Program-made: the position numbers and the translations under genes
Assembly (NCBI GenBank): GCA_900315095.1
Contig: OMXS01000010.1
Location: 38,495-102,494, forward strand
Direction: 5' to 3'
DNA: 64,000 nucleotides
From: an uncultured Prevotellaceae bacterium
Lineage (GTDB): Bacteria; Bacteroidota; Bacteroidia; Bacteroidales; Bacteroidaceae
Notes under the pieces: model-generated
Database searches by the model: none
Seen by the model: only the letters and a program-made list of their open reading frames with translations
What the model was told of the DNA's origin: nothing
Shown: in pieces, positions 1 to 8,600 of the stretch
Position numbering within the stretch: position 1 is the first letter of the stretch
Layout: every line of letters starts with the position of its first letter

Positions 1-22
1 TCCTAGCAGGGGCGGGGAGTCG
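1..22. repeat. Partial GC-rich palindromic repeat, subfamily B
   Basis: The first bases contain CAGGGGCGGGGAGTC. This is the reverse complement of the core of the two GC-rich elements near 53.48 and 53.57 kb. The copy is cut by the window edge, so its full length cannot be seen. Confidence 0.6.
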
Positions 23-96
23 TTTGTGTTTGTTTTTGCGTTTGCGTAGATAATGTTTTTAATGCTGAAAAATTTGGTTTTTCGGTCTGCTTGCAC

Positions 97-104
97 TATC
101 TTTG
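97..104 (+). promoter_or_regulatory. Bacteroidetes -7 promoter box for the MATE gene
   Basis: TATCTTTG matches the Bacteroidetes vegetative -7 consensus TAnnTTTG. Initiation about 5-7 bases downstream would leave only a few bases before the ATG at 114, so the message would be nearly leaderless. Confidence 0.7.
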
Positions 105-113
105 CACCATAAT

Positions 114-1472
114 ATGGATAACAAGAAAGCGACATTGGCCCTCGGGACTGAACCTGTGGGCAAACTCTTGGTGCAATATGCGACGCCGGCGATAGTGGCG
201 ATGATGGCTTCATCGCTCTATAACACGGTGGACAGCATATTCATCGGACAGGGCGTGGGAGCGATGGCGATATCGGGACTTGCCATCACGTTCCCTTTCA
301 TGAACCTGAGCGCGGCGTTCGGGGCTGCGATTGGCGTGGGCGCTTCTACTACGTTATCGGTGCGGCTGGGCCAGCGCGACTATAAGACGGCGCAACAGAT
401 ACTGGGAAACACGGTGGTGCTGAACACTGTCATAGGCATTTTGTTCGGTGCTGTATGTCTCTTGTTCCTGCATCCTATACTTAGGTTTTTCGGCGCTACG
501 GACAACACTCTGCCGTACGCGAGCGAGTATATGACGGTGATATTGCTTGGCAATGTCATCACTCACCAGTATTTCGGGCTTAACGCTCTGCTGAGGGCGG
601 CGTCGAAACCGCGCATGGCGATGTATGCCACGATATTCACGGTGATGCTGAACACGGCGCTCGACCCGCTGTTCATCTATGTGTTCGACATGGGCATCAG
701 GGGTGCGGCGATAGCGACGATAGTGGCGCAGACCACGGCGTTGCTATGGCAGTTGCGCATCTTCTCGGACAAGCGTGAGATGCTGCATTTCCAGAAGGGG
801 TGTTACAAGTTGCGCCTGGACATCGTGAAGAATATCCTTGCCATCGGCATGTCGCCGTTCTCGATGAATGCGTGCTCGTGCATCGTGGTGATTCTGATAA
901 ACACGGCGCTGGTGAGACACGGCGGCGATATGGCGGTGGGTGCCTACGGCATTGCCAACCGCATAGGTTTCCTGTTCTTCATGGTGATTATGGGCATCAA
1001 CCAGGGGATGCAGCCTATAGTGGGCTATAACTACGGTGCGCTGAAGCTGGACCGTGTGATGCGTGCGCTGAAACTGGCCAGCATCGCCGCCACGCTGGTG
1101 ATGACCGCGGGATGGCTTGTGGGCGAGCTGGTGCCCTACCCTTGCGCGCGTCTGTTCACGAGTGACGAGGGATTGCTGGCGATATCGGTGGATGCTATAC
1201 GCATCAACATGATTTGCTTCCCGTTGATAGGATTCCAGGCGGTGACGACGAACTTCTTCCAGTCGATAGGCAAGGCGAAGGTGAGCATGTTCCTCTCGCT
1301 CTCGCGACAGATGATATTCCTCTTGCCGTTGCTGATTGTGTTGCCTCCGATGATGGGAGTGGACGGTGTGTGGTGGTCGTTGCCGGCCTCTGACACCATC
1401 TCGTTCTTCGTGACGCTGGCGATACTTATAAGATATATGAGAGAGTTTAAGGGAAGGGTGAAGGTGAGTTAA
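114..1472 (+). CDS. MATE family multidrug/cation exporter
   Basis: A 452-residue protein with about 12 hydrophobic segments. The motif PAIVAMMASSLYNTVDSIF near the N-terminus is typical of the MepA-like branch of the MATE family, which exports cationic compounds in exchange for Na+ or H+ across the inner membrane. Two MatE repeats are seen, roughly residues 15-175 and 235-400. The open frame reaches back to a TTG at 102, but that codon lies inside the promoter box, so the ATG at 114 is chosen. No ribosome-binding site fits in the short leader. The substrate is not predictable. A second MATE protein of a different branch lies near 42 kb. Confidence 0.9.
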   Translation: MDNKKATLALGTEPVGKLLVQYATPAIVAMMASSLYNTVDSIFIGQGVGAMAISGLAITFPFMNLSAAFGAAIGVGASTTLSVRLGQRDYKTAQQILGNTVVLNTVIGILFGAVCLLFLHPILRFFGATDNTLPYASEYMTVILLGNVITHQYFGLNALLRAASKPRMAMYATIFTVMLNTALDPLFIYVFDMGIRGAAIATIVAQTTALLWQLRIFSDKREMLHFQKGCYKLRLDIVKNILAIGMSPFSMNACSCIVVILINTALVRHGGDMAVGAYGIANRIGFLFFMVIMGINQGMQPIVGYNYGALKLDRVMRALKLASIAATLVMTAGWLVGELVPYPCARLFTSDEGLLAISVDAIRINMICFPLIGFQAVTTNFFQSIGKAKVSMFLSLSRQMIFLLPLLIVLPPMMGVDGVWWSLPASDTISFFVTLAILIRYMREFKGRVKVS

Positions 1473-1476
1473 ACCC

Positions 1477-1517
1477 AAAGCCTCTCCCCTGCCCCTCCCC
1501 CGTAGGGAGGGGTTGGG
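1477..1517. repeat. GC-rich palindromic repeat, subfamily A
   Basis: The element starts AAAGCCTCTCCCC and ends CCGTAGGGAGGGG, with CCCTCC and GGAGGG arms around CGTA. A near-identical copy in the opposite orientation lies 53 kb away at 54652-54690. The copy here sits just after the MATE stop codon and could act as a hairpin terminator or processing site. Confidence 0.7.
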
Positions 1518-1576
1518 TCACATACTCTTGTGATATGGGGGCTTTAACCTCCTTACAACTACTTTTAAAAAGAAAT

Positions 1577-2206
1577 ATGGAGAAAAAAATAATTATAAAC
1601 ATCGGACGACAGCTCGGTTCGGGCGGCGGAGAAATCGCGAGAATTCTTGCGGAGGAGTTTGGATGCAAGCTCTACGACAAGGAGCTGCTGAACCTTGCGG
1701 CTAAGGAGAGCGGTTTCTCGGAGAAGGTGTTCGAGCAGAACGACGAGCAGAAGGGTTTTCTGCGCTCGTTGTTCCACATGCATGCGCCGCACATCAGCGA
1801 CAACAACTTCTACAAGAGCGATTTCTCGCAGGAGAGTCTGTTCCAGTTTCAGAGTGACGCGATACGGAAGGCGGCCGAGAAGGGCTCGTGCATCTTCGTG
1901 GGGCGTTGCGCCGACTATGTGTTGAGAGACATGAAGGGTGTGGTAAACATATTCATAACTGCCGACATGGACCAGCGCATTCAGGCGGTGTGCAAGAGGC
2001 ACGGATGCGACCGCGCCACGGCACGCAAGATAATAACAAGCAAGGAGGACCAGCGCTCGTCATACTATAACTACTACACGGGACAGAAATGGGGCAACGC
2101 GGAGAACTATCATCTCTGCATCAACTCGTCTGTCTTGGGTATCGAGGGCACTGCTGAGTTTATCAAGAGGTTCATCAAGAATGAAGAAGATAGGAATAAT
2201 AAGTGA
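1577..2206 (+). CDS. Cytidylate-kinase-like family protein
   Basis: A 209-residue protein opening with a P-loop-like segment (INIGRQLGSGGGEIARIL) and carrying the GRCADYVL motif of the cytidylate-kinase-like family (Pfam Cytidylate_kin2). These proteins resemble nucleoside monophosphate kinases, but their substrate is not established. A true CMP kinase, cmk, is encoded at 40.9 kb, so this copy is unlikely to be the housekeeping enzyme. The ATG at 1577 begins the conserved domain; the frame extends upstream to 1535 through unconserved residues. The 3' end overlaps the next gene by 26 bases, so the two are probably translationally coupled. Confidence 0.8.
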   Translation: MEKKIIINIGRQLGSGGGEIARILAEEFGCKLYDKELLNLAAKESGFSEKVFEQNDEQKGFLRSLFHMHAPHISDNNFYKSDFSQESLFQFQSDAIRKAAEKGSCIFVGRCADYVLRDMKGVVNIFITADMDQRIQAVCKRHGCDRATARKIITSKEDQRSSYYNYYTGQKWGNAENYHLCINSSVLGIEGTAEFIKRFIKNEEDRNNK

Positions 2207-2693
2207 CACCCACTCGTTCTGGGACGAGAAGTACCTGCATTACTTCGAGCCGTGCGACGAGATATGGCACGCTGGCGACATCGAGTCGGTGGAGGTGGCG
2301 GAACGACTGGCGGCATTCAGACCTCTAAGGGCGGTGTGCGGCAATTGCGACGGCGGCGACCTGAGACTGATGTTCCCTGAGGTGCTTCGATGGAAATGCG
2401 AGGAGGTGGACGTGCTGATGAAGCATATCGGAGGCTATCCGGGGAAATATGACCCGAGCATCAGGGAGAAGATTATGGCTAACCCGCCACAAATGTTCAT
2501 CAGCGGCCACTCACACATACTGAAGGTGCAATACGACCGCAACCTTAACCTGCTGCACATCAATCCAGGGGCGGCGGGAATGCAGGGATGGCAAAGGGAC
2601 CGCACGCTGGTGCGCATCACCATTGACGGCAATATGTTCCGCGATGCCGAAGTAATTAAACTGGCGGAACGCGGACAAGGCAATTTATTTTAA
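2181..2693 (+). CDS. YfcE/MJ0936-type metallophosphoesterase
   Basis: A 170-residue calcineurin-like phosphodiesterase. The metal-binding blocks appear in the expected order: ISDTHS near residue 7, HAGDIES near 31, CGNCD near 54, SGHSH near 109 and HINPGA near 126. Family members hydrolyse phosphodiesters with two divalent metal ions, and cytosolic YfcE-type enzymes have no firmly known physiological substrate. The gene begins inside the 3' end of the kinase-like gene and ends 32 bases before rmlB, so it may be read through into the sugar operon. No separate promoter box is visible before rmlB. Confidence 0.85.
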   Translation: MKKIGIISDTHSFWDEKYLHYFEPCDEIWHAGDIESVEVAERLAAFRPLRAVCGNCDGGDLRLMFPEVLRWKCEEVDVLMKHIGGYPGKYDPSIREKIMANPPQMFISGHSHILKVQYDRNLNLLHINPGAAGMQGWQRDRTLVRITIDGNMFRDAEVIKLAERGQGNLF

Positions 2694-2725
2694 TATTCCA
2701 CGTTATTAATAAAAACAACATAATT

Positions 2726-3859
2726 ATGAAGACAATCGTTATCACCGGCGGTGCCGGATTTATTGGAAGTCATGTGGTAAGACTTTTCGTGAACAAGTAT
2801 CCCGACTACCACATCATCAACCTGGACAAACTGACTTATGCAGGCAACCTCGCCAACCTCAAGGACATCGAGGACAAGCCTAACTATGAGTTCGTGAAGA
2901 TGGACATCTGCGACTTCGACGCATTCTACAAACTGATGCAGGAGAAGAAGGTGGATGGTATCATACACCTCGCCGCCGAGAGTCATGTGGACCGCTCCAT
3001 CAAAGACCCGTTCACCTTCGCACAGACCAACGTGATGGGTACGTTGTCATTGCTCCAGGCCGCTAAGCTCTACTGGGAGTCGTTGCCGGAGAAATATGAG
3101 GGCAAGCGTTTCTATCACATCTCTACCGACGAGGTGTACGGCGCGCTGGAACTGACTCACCCCGAAGGCATCGAGCCTCCATTCACAACAACGGCATCAT
3201 CGGCAGAGCATCATCTGGCTTACGGCGACAAGTTCTTCCTCGAGACAACAAAATACAACCCTCACTCGCCATACTCGGCGGCGAAGGCTTCGAGCGACCA
3301 CTTCGTGCGCGCATTCCACGACACCTACGGAATGCCGGTGGTGGTGACCAACTGCTCTAACAACTATGGTCCTTATCAGTTCCCAGAGAAGCTGATTCCG
3401 TTGTTCATCAACAACATCCGCCACCGCAAACCGCTGCCAGTATATGGCAAGGGCGAGAACGTGCGCGACTGGCTGTTCGTGGAGGACCACGCCCGTGCTA
3501 TCGACCTCATTTTCCACAAGGGTAAGATTGCCGAGACATATAACATCGGCGGTTTCAATGAGTGGAAGAACATCGACATCATCAAGGTGGTTATCAACAC
3601 CGTTGACCGTCTGCTGGGACGCAAGGAAGGCGAGGACATGGACCTCATCACCTTCGTTACCGACCGCGCCGGACATGACCTCCGCTATGCTATCGACTCT
3701 TCTAAACTCCAGAGAGAACTGGGATGGGAACCCTCACTCCAGTTTGAGGAAGGCATCGAGAAAACCGTTCGCTGGTATCTGGACAACCAGGAGTGGCTCG
3801 ATAACGTAACAAGTGGCGACTATCAGAAGTATTACGAGAAAATGTATAAGGACAGATGA
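2726..3859 (+). CDS. rmlB: dTDP-glucose 4,6-dehydratase
   Basis: A 377-residue short-chain dehydrogenase of the RmlB type. It has the NAD-binding GGAGFIGSH at residues 7-15, the STDEVYG catalytic segment and the YSAAK motif. The enzyme converts dTDP-glucose to dTDP-4-keto-6-deoxyglucose, the branch point for rhamnose and for 3- or 4-amino-deoxyhexoses. Downstream genes (3,4-ketoisomerase and PLP aminotransferase) point to a 3-amino-3,6-dideoxyhexose here rather than rhamnose. No rmlA, rmlC or rmlD is in the window, so the thymidylyltransferase must be elsewhere. The stop codon overlaps the next start (ATGA). Confidence 0.95.
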   Translation: MKTIVITGGAGFIGSHVVRLFVNKYPDYHIINLDKLTYAGNLANLKDIEDKPNYEFVKMDICDFDAFYKLMQEKKVDGIIHLAAESHVDRSIKDPFTFAQTNVMGTLSLLQAAKLYWESLPEKYEGKRFYHISTDEVYGALELTHPEGIEPPFTTTASSAEHHLAYGDKFFLETTKYNPHSPYSAAKASSDHFVRAFHDTYGMPVVVTNCSNNYGPYQFPEKLIPLFINNIRHRKPLPVYGKGENVRDWLFVEDHARAIDLIFHKGKIAETYNIGGFNEWKNIDIIKVVINTVDRLLGRKEGEDMDLITFVTDRAGHDLRYAIDSSKLQRELGWEPSLQFEEGIEKTVRWYLDNQEWLDNVTSGDYQKYYEKMYKDR

Positions 3860-4326
3860 AGCCATTAATATCATTACTTCTTTTAATATCATGCATATCA
3901 ACTCATGCACAAGACATTGAGTTGAAGACACATAATGATTCCTTGTCGTATGCTGTGGGAATAGTAATGTCAAATGTTGTTTTTCCAGGATATGCGGACT
4001 ATATTAAAACTGAAAATGATATCGAGAGTTTTTTTGAGGGAGCGGAAGAGTCTCTTAATGATACAATAAGTGACATAAATACGATTCCTCATCAAACAAT
4101 AAATCCGCAAATAATTGGCAAGGTATACGGTCTGACACTTAAAATGTTCAGTTCAGCAATTGAGGGACATCCAGAAATACAATTAAATCCCTCCTTTATT
4201 CTGAATGGACTAAAAGATAAAGTAAGAGGTCGACGACTGCAATTATCTGATATGCAAGTATATAAATTGTATCATTCCTTATATAAAGATTCTACGGAAT
4301 TAAAAGAAATAACTGAGGATAAATGA
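3856..4326 (+). CDS. Small exported protein resembling an FKBP N-terminal domain
   Basis: A 156-residue protein with a clear signal peptide ending near residue 18 (STHAQ). After it comes [13 protein letters not shown], which resembles the start of the N-terminal dimerisation domain of Bacteroidetes FKBP-type isomerases. No isomerase domain follows, so if the likeness is real this is a free-standing N-domain. The gene is visibly more AT-rich than both neighbours, suggesting a different origin. Yet it is joined by ATGA overlaps to rmlB and to purT, so it is built into the translational chain of the operon. Its function is unknown. Confidence 0.7.
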   Translation: MKPLISLLLLISCISTHAQDIELKTHNDSLSYAVGIVMSNVVFPGYADYIKTENDIESFFEGAEESLNDTISDINTIPHQTINPQIIGKVYGLTLKMFSSAIEGHPEIQLNPSFILNGLKDKVRGRRLQLSDMQVYKLYHSLYKDSTELKEITEDK

Positions 4327-5504
4327 AAAAAATATTATTACTAGGCTCAGGCGAACTGGGCAAGGAATTTGTGATTGCGGCAAAACGCGCAGGACAGTAT
4401 GTCATTGCATGCGACCGCTATGAGGGTGCTCCCGCTATGCAGGTGGCAGACGAGCGCGAGGTGTTCTCAATGCTCGACGGCGACGCCCTGGAGGCTGTGG
4501 TGCGCAAACACAAGCCAGACATCATCGTGCCGGAGATTGAGGCTATACGCACCGAACGTCTTTTCGACTTCGAGAAGGAGGGAGTGCAGGTGGTGCCCTC
4601 TGCTCGTGCGGTGAACTTCACCATGAACCGCCGCGCAATACGCGACCTCGCTTCAAAGGAACTGGGACTGCGCACGGCAAAATATTTCTATGCTAAGACC
4701 TTTGAGGAGTTCAAGAAGGCAGCCGACGAGATAGGATTCCCATGCGTGGTGAAGCCTCTGATGTCATCGTCTGGCCACGGACAGAGTTACGTTCATAACG
4801 ACGACGAACTGGAGCAGGCTTTCCGCGAGGCTATGGAAGGCAGCCGCGGCGATGTCAAGGAGGTGATTATCGAGGAGTTCATTGACTTCGAGTCGGAGTT
4901 CACTCTGCTTACGGTGACTCAGAAGAACGCCCCCACCATCTTCTGCCCGCCCATCGGACATGTTCAGAAAGGTGGCGACTATCGTGAGTCGTGGCAACCA
5001 TACAAGATTAGCGACGAGGCTCTGAAGCAGGCGCAACACATGGCCGACGAGGTGACACGCGCCCTTACAGGTTACGGCATCTGGGGAGTGGAGTTCTTCC
5101 TTACACGACAGGGCGAGGTGATATTCTCTGAACTGTCTCCACGTCCGCACGACACGGGTATGGTGACACTGGGGCACACCACTAACCTCTCGGAGTTTGA
5201 ACTGCATTTCCGCGCCGTGATGGGACTTCCCATCGCAGGCATTCACCTGGAACATGCTGGCGCTTCTGCCGTAATCCTCTCGCCAGAGGACAAGGTGGGC
5301 CAGCTGGACTATAACTTCGAGGATGCTCTTAAAGAAGACCGCACCCGCATCCGCATCTTCGGAAAGCCCGAGGCACACTTCGGCCGCCGCATGGGAGTGG
5401 TATTGTGCTATGGTGATATTGACGAAGACACCACAGCACTTCGCGACAAGGCAAAGCGCCTGGCAAAGACCGTGCTAGGCACAGAACCATACATGAAGAA
5501 ATGA
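4323..5504 (+). CDS. purT: Formate-dependent GAR transformylase (ATP-grasp)
   Basis: A 393-residue ATP-grasp enzyme that follows the PurT pattern along its length: [10 protein letters not shown] at the N-terminus, [30 protein letters not shown] in the ATP-binding loop, GDYRESWQP and [10 protein letters not shown]. PurT makes formylglycinamide ribonucleotide from GAR, formate and ATP in purine synthesis, independently of folate. It starts within the stop of the preceding AT-rich gene and ends in an ATGA overlap with the sugar ketoisomerase gene. A purine enzyme in the middle of an amino-sugar operon is unusual. All family motifs seem intact, so the simplest reading is a housekeeping role with shared transcription. 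Confidence 0.93.
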   Translation: MKKILLLGSGELGKEFVIAAKRAGQYVIACDRYEGAPAMQVADEREVFSMLDGDALEAVVRKHKPDIIVPEIEAIRTERLFDFEKEGVQVVPSARAVNFTMNRRAIRDLASKELGLRTAKYFYAKTFEEFKKAADEIGFPCVVKPLMSSSGHGQSYVHNDDELEQAFREAMEGSRGDVKEVIIEEFIDFESEFTLLTVTQKNAPTIFCPPIGHVQKGGDYRESWQPYKISDEALKQAQHMADEVTRALTGYGIWGVEFFLTRQGEVIFSELSPRPHDTGMVTLGHTTNLSEFELHFRAVMGLPIAGIHLEHAGASAVILSPEDKVGQLDYNFEDALKEDRTRIRIFGKPEAHFGRRMGVVLCYGDIDEDTTALRDKAKRLAKTVLGTEPYMKK

Positions 5505-5905
5505 TAGGAAAAATTATCGACCTGCCAAAGATTGTTGACCCGCGCGGTAATCTGACCGTCACGGAGCAGATGAGGAATGTGCCTTTCGACATTGCGCGTG
5601 TCTACTGGACCTACGACGTGCCTTCTGGTGAACGGCGTGGCGGTCATGCTCACCGTACCTGCGAGGAGCTTATCATTGCCGTCAGCGGTTCGTTTGACGT
5701 GATACTTGATGACGGGAAGGGCAACAAAGAGACATACCACATGAATCACCCTTACCAGGGACTTTATGTAGGAACAGGAGTATGGCGTACGCTTGAGGAT
5801 TTCTCCAGCGGCGCCGTATGTCTGGTGCTGGCCTCTGAGTTTTTCGACGAAGAAGAGTATATTTACGATTACGATGAGTTCATAAGGCTGAAAAAGAGTG
5901 TTTGA
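5501..5905 (+). CDS. dTDP-4-keto-6-deoxyhexose 3,4-ketoisomerase (FdtA/QdtA family)
   Basis: A 134-residue single-domain cupin of the WxcM/FdtA type. The HAHRTCEE segment around residue 48 holds the histidines used for proton transfer in this family, and DPRGNLTV near the start is characteristic. FdtA and QdtA move the keto group of the RmlB product from C4 to C3 and differ in C4 stereochemistry. That difference decides between Fuc3N and Qui3N products and cannot be read with confidence here. It works between RmlB and the PLP aminotransferase encoded further down the operon. It overlaps purT by 4 bases and the next gene by 8. Confidence 0.88.
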   Translation: MIGKIIDLPKIVDPRGNLTVTEQMRNVPFDIARVYWTYDVPSGERRGGHAHRTCEELIIAVSGSFDVILDDGKGNKETYHMNHPYQGLYVGTGVWRTLEDFSSGAVCLVLASEFFDEEEYIYDYDEFIRLKKSV

Positions 5906-6836
5906 CATTGTAAGATACACAAGCAACAAGGCTGACGAATGGAATGCGTTTGTGGCGCAGTCAAAGAACGGGACATTCCTCTTTGACCGCCATTACATGG
6001 ACTACCATAGCGACCGCTTCGAGGATTATTCCCTGATGTTCTATTTGCGTGGCAGGCTTTATGCTTTGCTGCCTGCCAACAAAAAAGAAGACAGATTGCA
6101 GTCGCACATGGGACTTACCTACGGAGGGCTGGTCATGGACGCAAAGACCACCGCTGCCCTGACGGTATCATTGTTTAATGAGTTAAACGATTATCTGCGA
6201 CAGCATGGTTTCAGCAAAGTGCTGTATAAGTGTGTGCCTTGGATTTACCATCAGATGGCGTCCGAGGAAGATCTTTATGCAATGTCAAGAACTTGCAACG
6301 CCCGACTCGTAAGCCGTGATTTAGGCACAGTTATTATACAACGAAACACCATAAGATGGGAGCGTGTTAGGCGCCGCGCTCTGAAAAGGGCCGAAGAAGC
6401 AGGGCTTGTAGTTGAGAAGTCGGAAGACTATGCCGGTTTCTGGCATGTTCTCGAAAATAACCTTGAAACAAAATACGGTTCTAAGCCCGTACACACACTA
6501 CAGGAAATGGAATTGTTGCATTCTCGTTTTCCCGACAATATAGTTCTTTATGTATCTAAGAAGGGCGACGAGATACTTGCTGGCATCGTAATATATGTTT
6601 CTTCTCAGGTCGTCCGGGCGCAGTATAGTTCGGCAACACCATTAGGCAAGCAGTTGGGTGCCATTGACGTTATTTATGACCGCATCATCAATCACGATTA
6701 CAGCGGATTCCCCTACTTCGAGTTTGGCACATCAGCAGTAGGACACACCAATGTCATCAACGAATCGCTGGTTTTCCAGAAAGAAGGCTTCGGGGGACGA
6801 TGTATATGCTTCGACCAATATGAATGGGAACCTTAA
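5898..6836 (+). CDS. FemAB/GNAT-like acyltransferase of the sugar locus
   Basis: A 312-residue protein opening at a GTG that overlaps the ketoisomerase stop. The C-terminal half (about 150-290) carries a GNAT-type fold signature of the FemAB-like branch (Acetyltransf_6), with YGSKPVHT and LAGIVIYVSSQVVRAQYS. Such proteins accompany FdtA/FdtB sugar genes in Bacteroidetes and probably acylate an amino group of the sugar. No hexapeptide-repeat acetyltransferase is present in this operon, which makes this protein the best candidate for N-acylation of the 3-amino sugar. The acyl donor cannot be told. Confidence 0.7.
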   Translation: MFDIVRYTSNKADEWNAFVAQSKNGTFLFDRHYMDYHSDRFEDYSLMFYLRGRLYALLPANKKEDRLQSHMGLTYGGLVMDAKTTAALTVSLFNELNDYLRQHGFSKVLYKCVPWIYHQMASEEDLYAMSRTCNARLVSRDLGTVIIQRNTIRWERVRRRALKRAEEAGLVVEKSEDYAGFWHVLENNLETKYGSKPVHTLQEMELLHSRFPDNIVLYVSKKGDEILAGIVIYVSSQVVRAQYSSATPLGKQLGAIDVIYDRIINHDYSGFPYFEFGTSAVGHTNVINESLVFQKEGFGGRCICFDQYEWEP

Positions 6837-8600
6837 ATGCCTATGACCGTCGTTGAAAGAATAAAGAAAATATCTGCGGTGTTGATGAAACCTCTGCTTA
6901 AGAACAGCAGGTTTTTCATCGTCATGTTCTGCATCGGACTGTTGTCGGTGATGGTGGTTCATCGCGGAATGCGGCACATCAGCGTTTTCGAGTTATTCTT
7001 TGAGACTTATCTTCTAACGGCATTGGTGAGTTGCTTCCCACGCTGGCTGAGCAACATCACTAAGGGCGTGTGCTATGTGCTGGCTTATGTGCTGGGCATT
7101 GTTGACATGTTCGTGTTCTACCGACTTGACTTTCCGCTCGGCCCTGCATTTCTCAGACTCTGCTTGCAGACCAACAAGCAGGAGGCAAGCGAGGCAATAC
7201 AGTCATATGTCACATGGGACTCGATAATGTCACCGGTACTTCTGTTCTTGGTTATACTTGCCTTGCATCTGCTTTCCTACCGCATAAACATAAAGGAGTT
7301 CCGAATACCTCATAAACTGAATAATGTTATATTGCTGTGCCTTGCTCCGCTATTGCTCTTCTCTGGCGTGTTGAGCCTTAAGAACGAGTGGTTTATCGTC
7401 AGAAACATGCTTGCATACGACGGCGACGATATGGAGAGACAGGCTCAGTTGCCGTATGACGGCGGATTCTATCTTCCCATTTACCGATTCCTCTATGCCT
7501 CAAAGGCAATGAATATCGATGAGTTGAAGATTCGACGACTGATAGATAATTCCTCGCGAGTGAAAGTGGGACGATGCGCCTATACCGTACCGAACATCGT
7601 GCTCATCGTGGGAGAGTCGTACAACCGCCACCACTCGTCACTTTATGGTTACCCGCTGAAGACCACACCTCTTCAGGAAGAGTTGGCTAAGAAGGACGAG
7701 TTGATTGCTTTCACCAATGTTATAAGCCCAGCCAACAACACGTCGCAGTCGTTCCACCTTGCGTTCTCGCTCTATGCCACAGGGTGCGAGGGGCAATGGG
7801 AGAGTTACCCTTTGCTGCTGCAATTGTTCAAGCAGTCGGGATATAACGTGACGTTCATCACAAACCAATATGTCAATGACATCAAGGCTGTGATATGGGA
7901 TTATAACGGGAGCCGTTTCATGAACACTCCCGAACTGAGCGAACGCCAATTCTCACATCGCAACACGAAAAAGCACCCATACGACATGGGGTTGTTGGAG
8001 GACTACGACTCGCTGAAGCGATTCGAGACAGACCATAACCTAACGGTGTTCCACACCTATGGACTGCATTTCATGTATGATGTGCGCTATCCCAAGGACC
8101 AGCGGCGATTCTACCCTCGCCATTACAAGCGTCCTGACTTGAGCGAGTTCGACGTGGACAACCTGTCGCACTACGACAATGCTGTGCTCTATAACGACAA
8201 GGTGCTTGCGGAGATTGTGAAACGCTTCGCCGACCGTGATGCTGTTGTCATCTTCATGCCCGACCATGGTGAGATGGTTTACGACAACTGCGACCAATAT
8301 GCACGCAACCTGAACCCCAAAACACGCAACGAGATAACGCAGCAATTCGATATTCCTTTCTGGATTTGGTGCTCGCCAATGTTCAAAGAGCAACACGAAG
8401 AATTGTTCGAGAAAATAAAGAAGGCGCGCAACCTGCCGTTTATGACCGACAACATTGACCAGCTTCTGGTTTTCCTGGGTGGCATATCTACCGAATATTA
8501 CCGCCCAGAGGACAATCCGCTGAGCGAGAAATATGACAAGAAGCGCAAGCGCATCATAATGGACGGAATTGATTACGACAAGATAATAAAACAACCATGA
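6837..8600 (+). CDS. Phosphoethanolamine-transferase-like membrane sulfatase-fold enzyme
   Basis: A 587-residue protein. Five hydrophobic segments (about 25-43, 51-67, 73-98, 129-148, 161-181) precede a periplasmic alkaline-phosphatase-fold domain. It has IVLIVGESYNRHHSSLYGY at 254-272 with metal ligand E260, the likely nucleophile T302 in NTSQS, HTYGLHFMY at 406-414 and the metal site DHGE at 476-479. This matches the EptA/CptA group, which moves phosphoethanolamine from phosphatidylethanolamine to lipid A or core sugars. Its place in a sugar operon suggests decoration of a surface glycan. It abuts the previous gene with no gap and overlaps the next by 4 bases. Confidence 0.85.
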   Translation: MPMTVVERIKKISAVLMKPLLKNSRFFIVMFCIGLLSVMVVHRGMRHISVFELFFETYLLTALVSCFPRWLSNITKGVCYVLAYVLGIVDMFVFYRLDFPLGPAFLRLCLQTNKQEASEAIQSYVTWDSIMSPVLLFLVILALHLLSYRINIKEFRIPHKLNNVILLCLAPLLLFSGVLSLKNEWFIVRNMLAYDGDDMERQAQLPYDGGFYLPIYRFLYASKAMNIDELKIRRLIDNSSRVKVGRCAYTVPNIVLIVGESYNRHHSSLYGYPLKTTPLQEELAKKDELIAFTNVISPANNTSQSFHLAFSLYATGCEGQWESYPLLLQLFKQSGYNVTFITNQYVNDIKAVIWDYNGSRFMNTPELSERQFSHRNTKKHPYDMGLLEDYDSLKRFETDHNLTVFHTYGLHFMYDVRYPKDQRRFYPRHYKRPDLSEFDVDNLSHYDNAVLYNDKVLAEIVKRFADRDAVVIFMPDHGEMVYDNCDQYARNLNPKTRNEITQQFDIPFWIWCSPMFKEQHEELFEKIKKARNLPFMTDNIDQLLVFLGGISTEYYRPEDNPLSEKYDKKRKRIIMDGIDYDKIIKQP

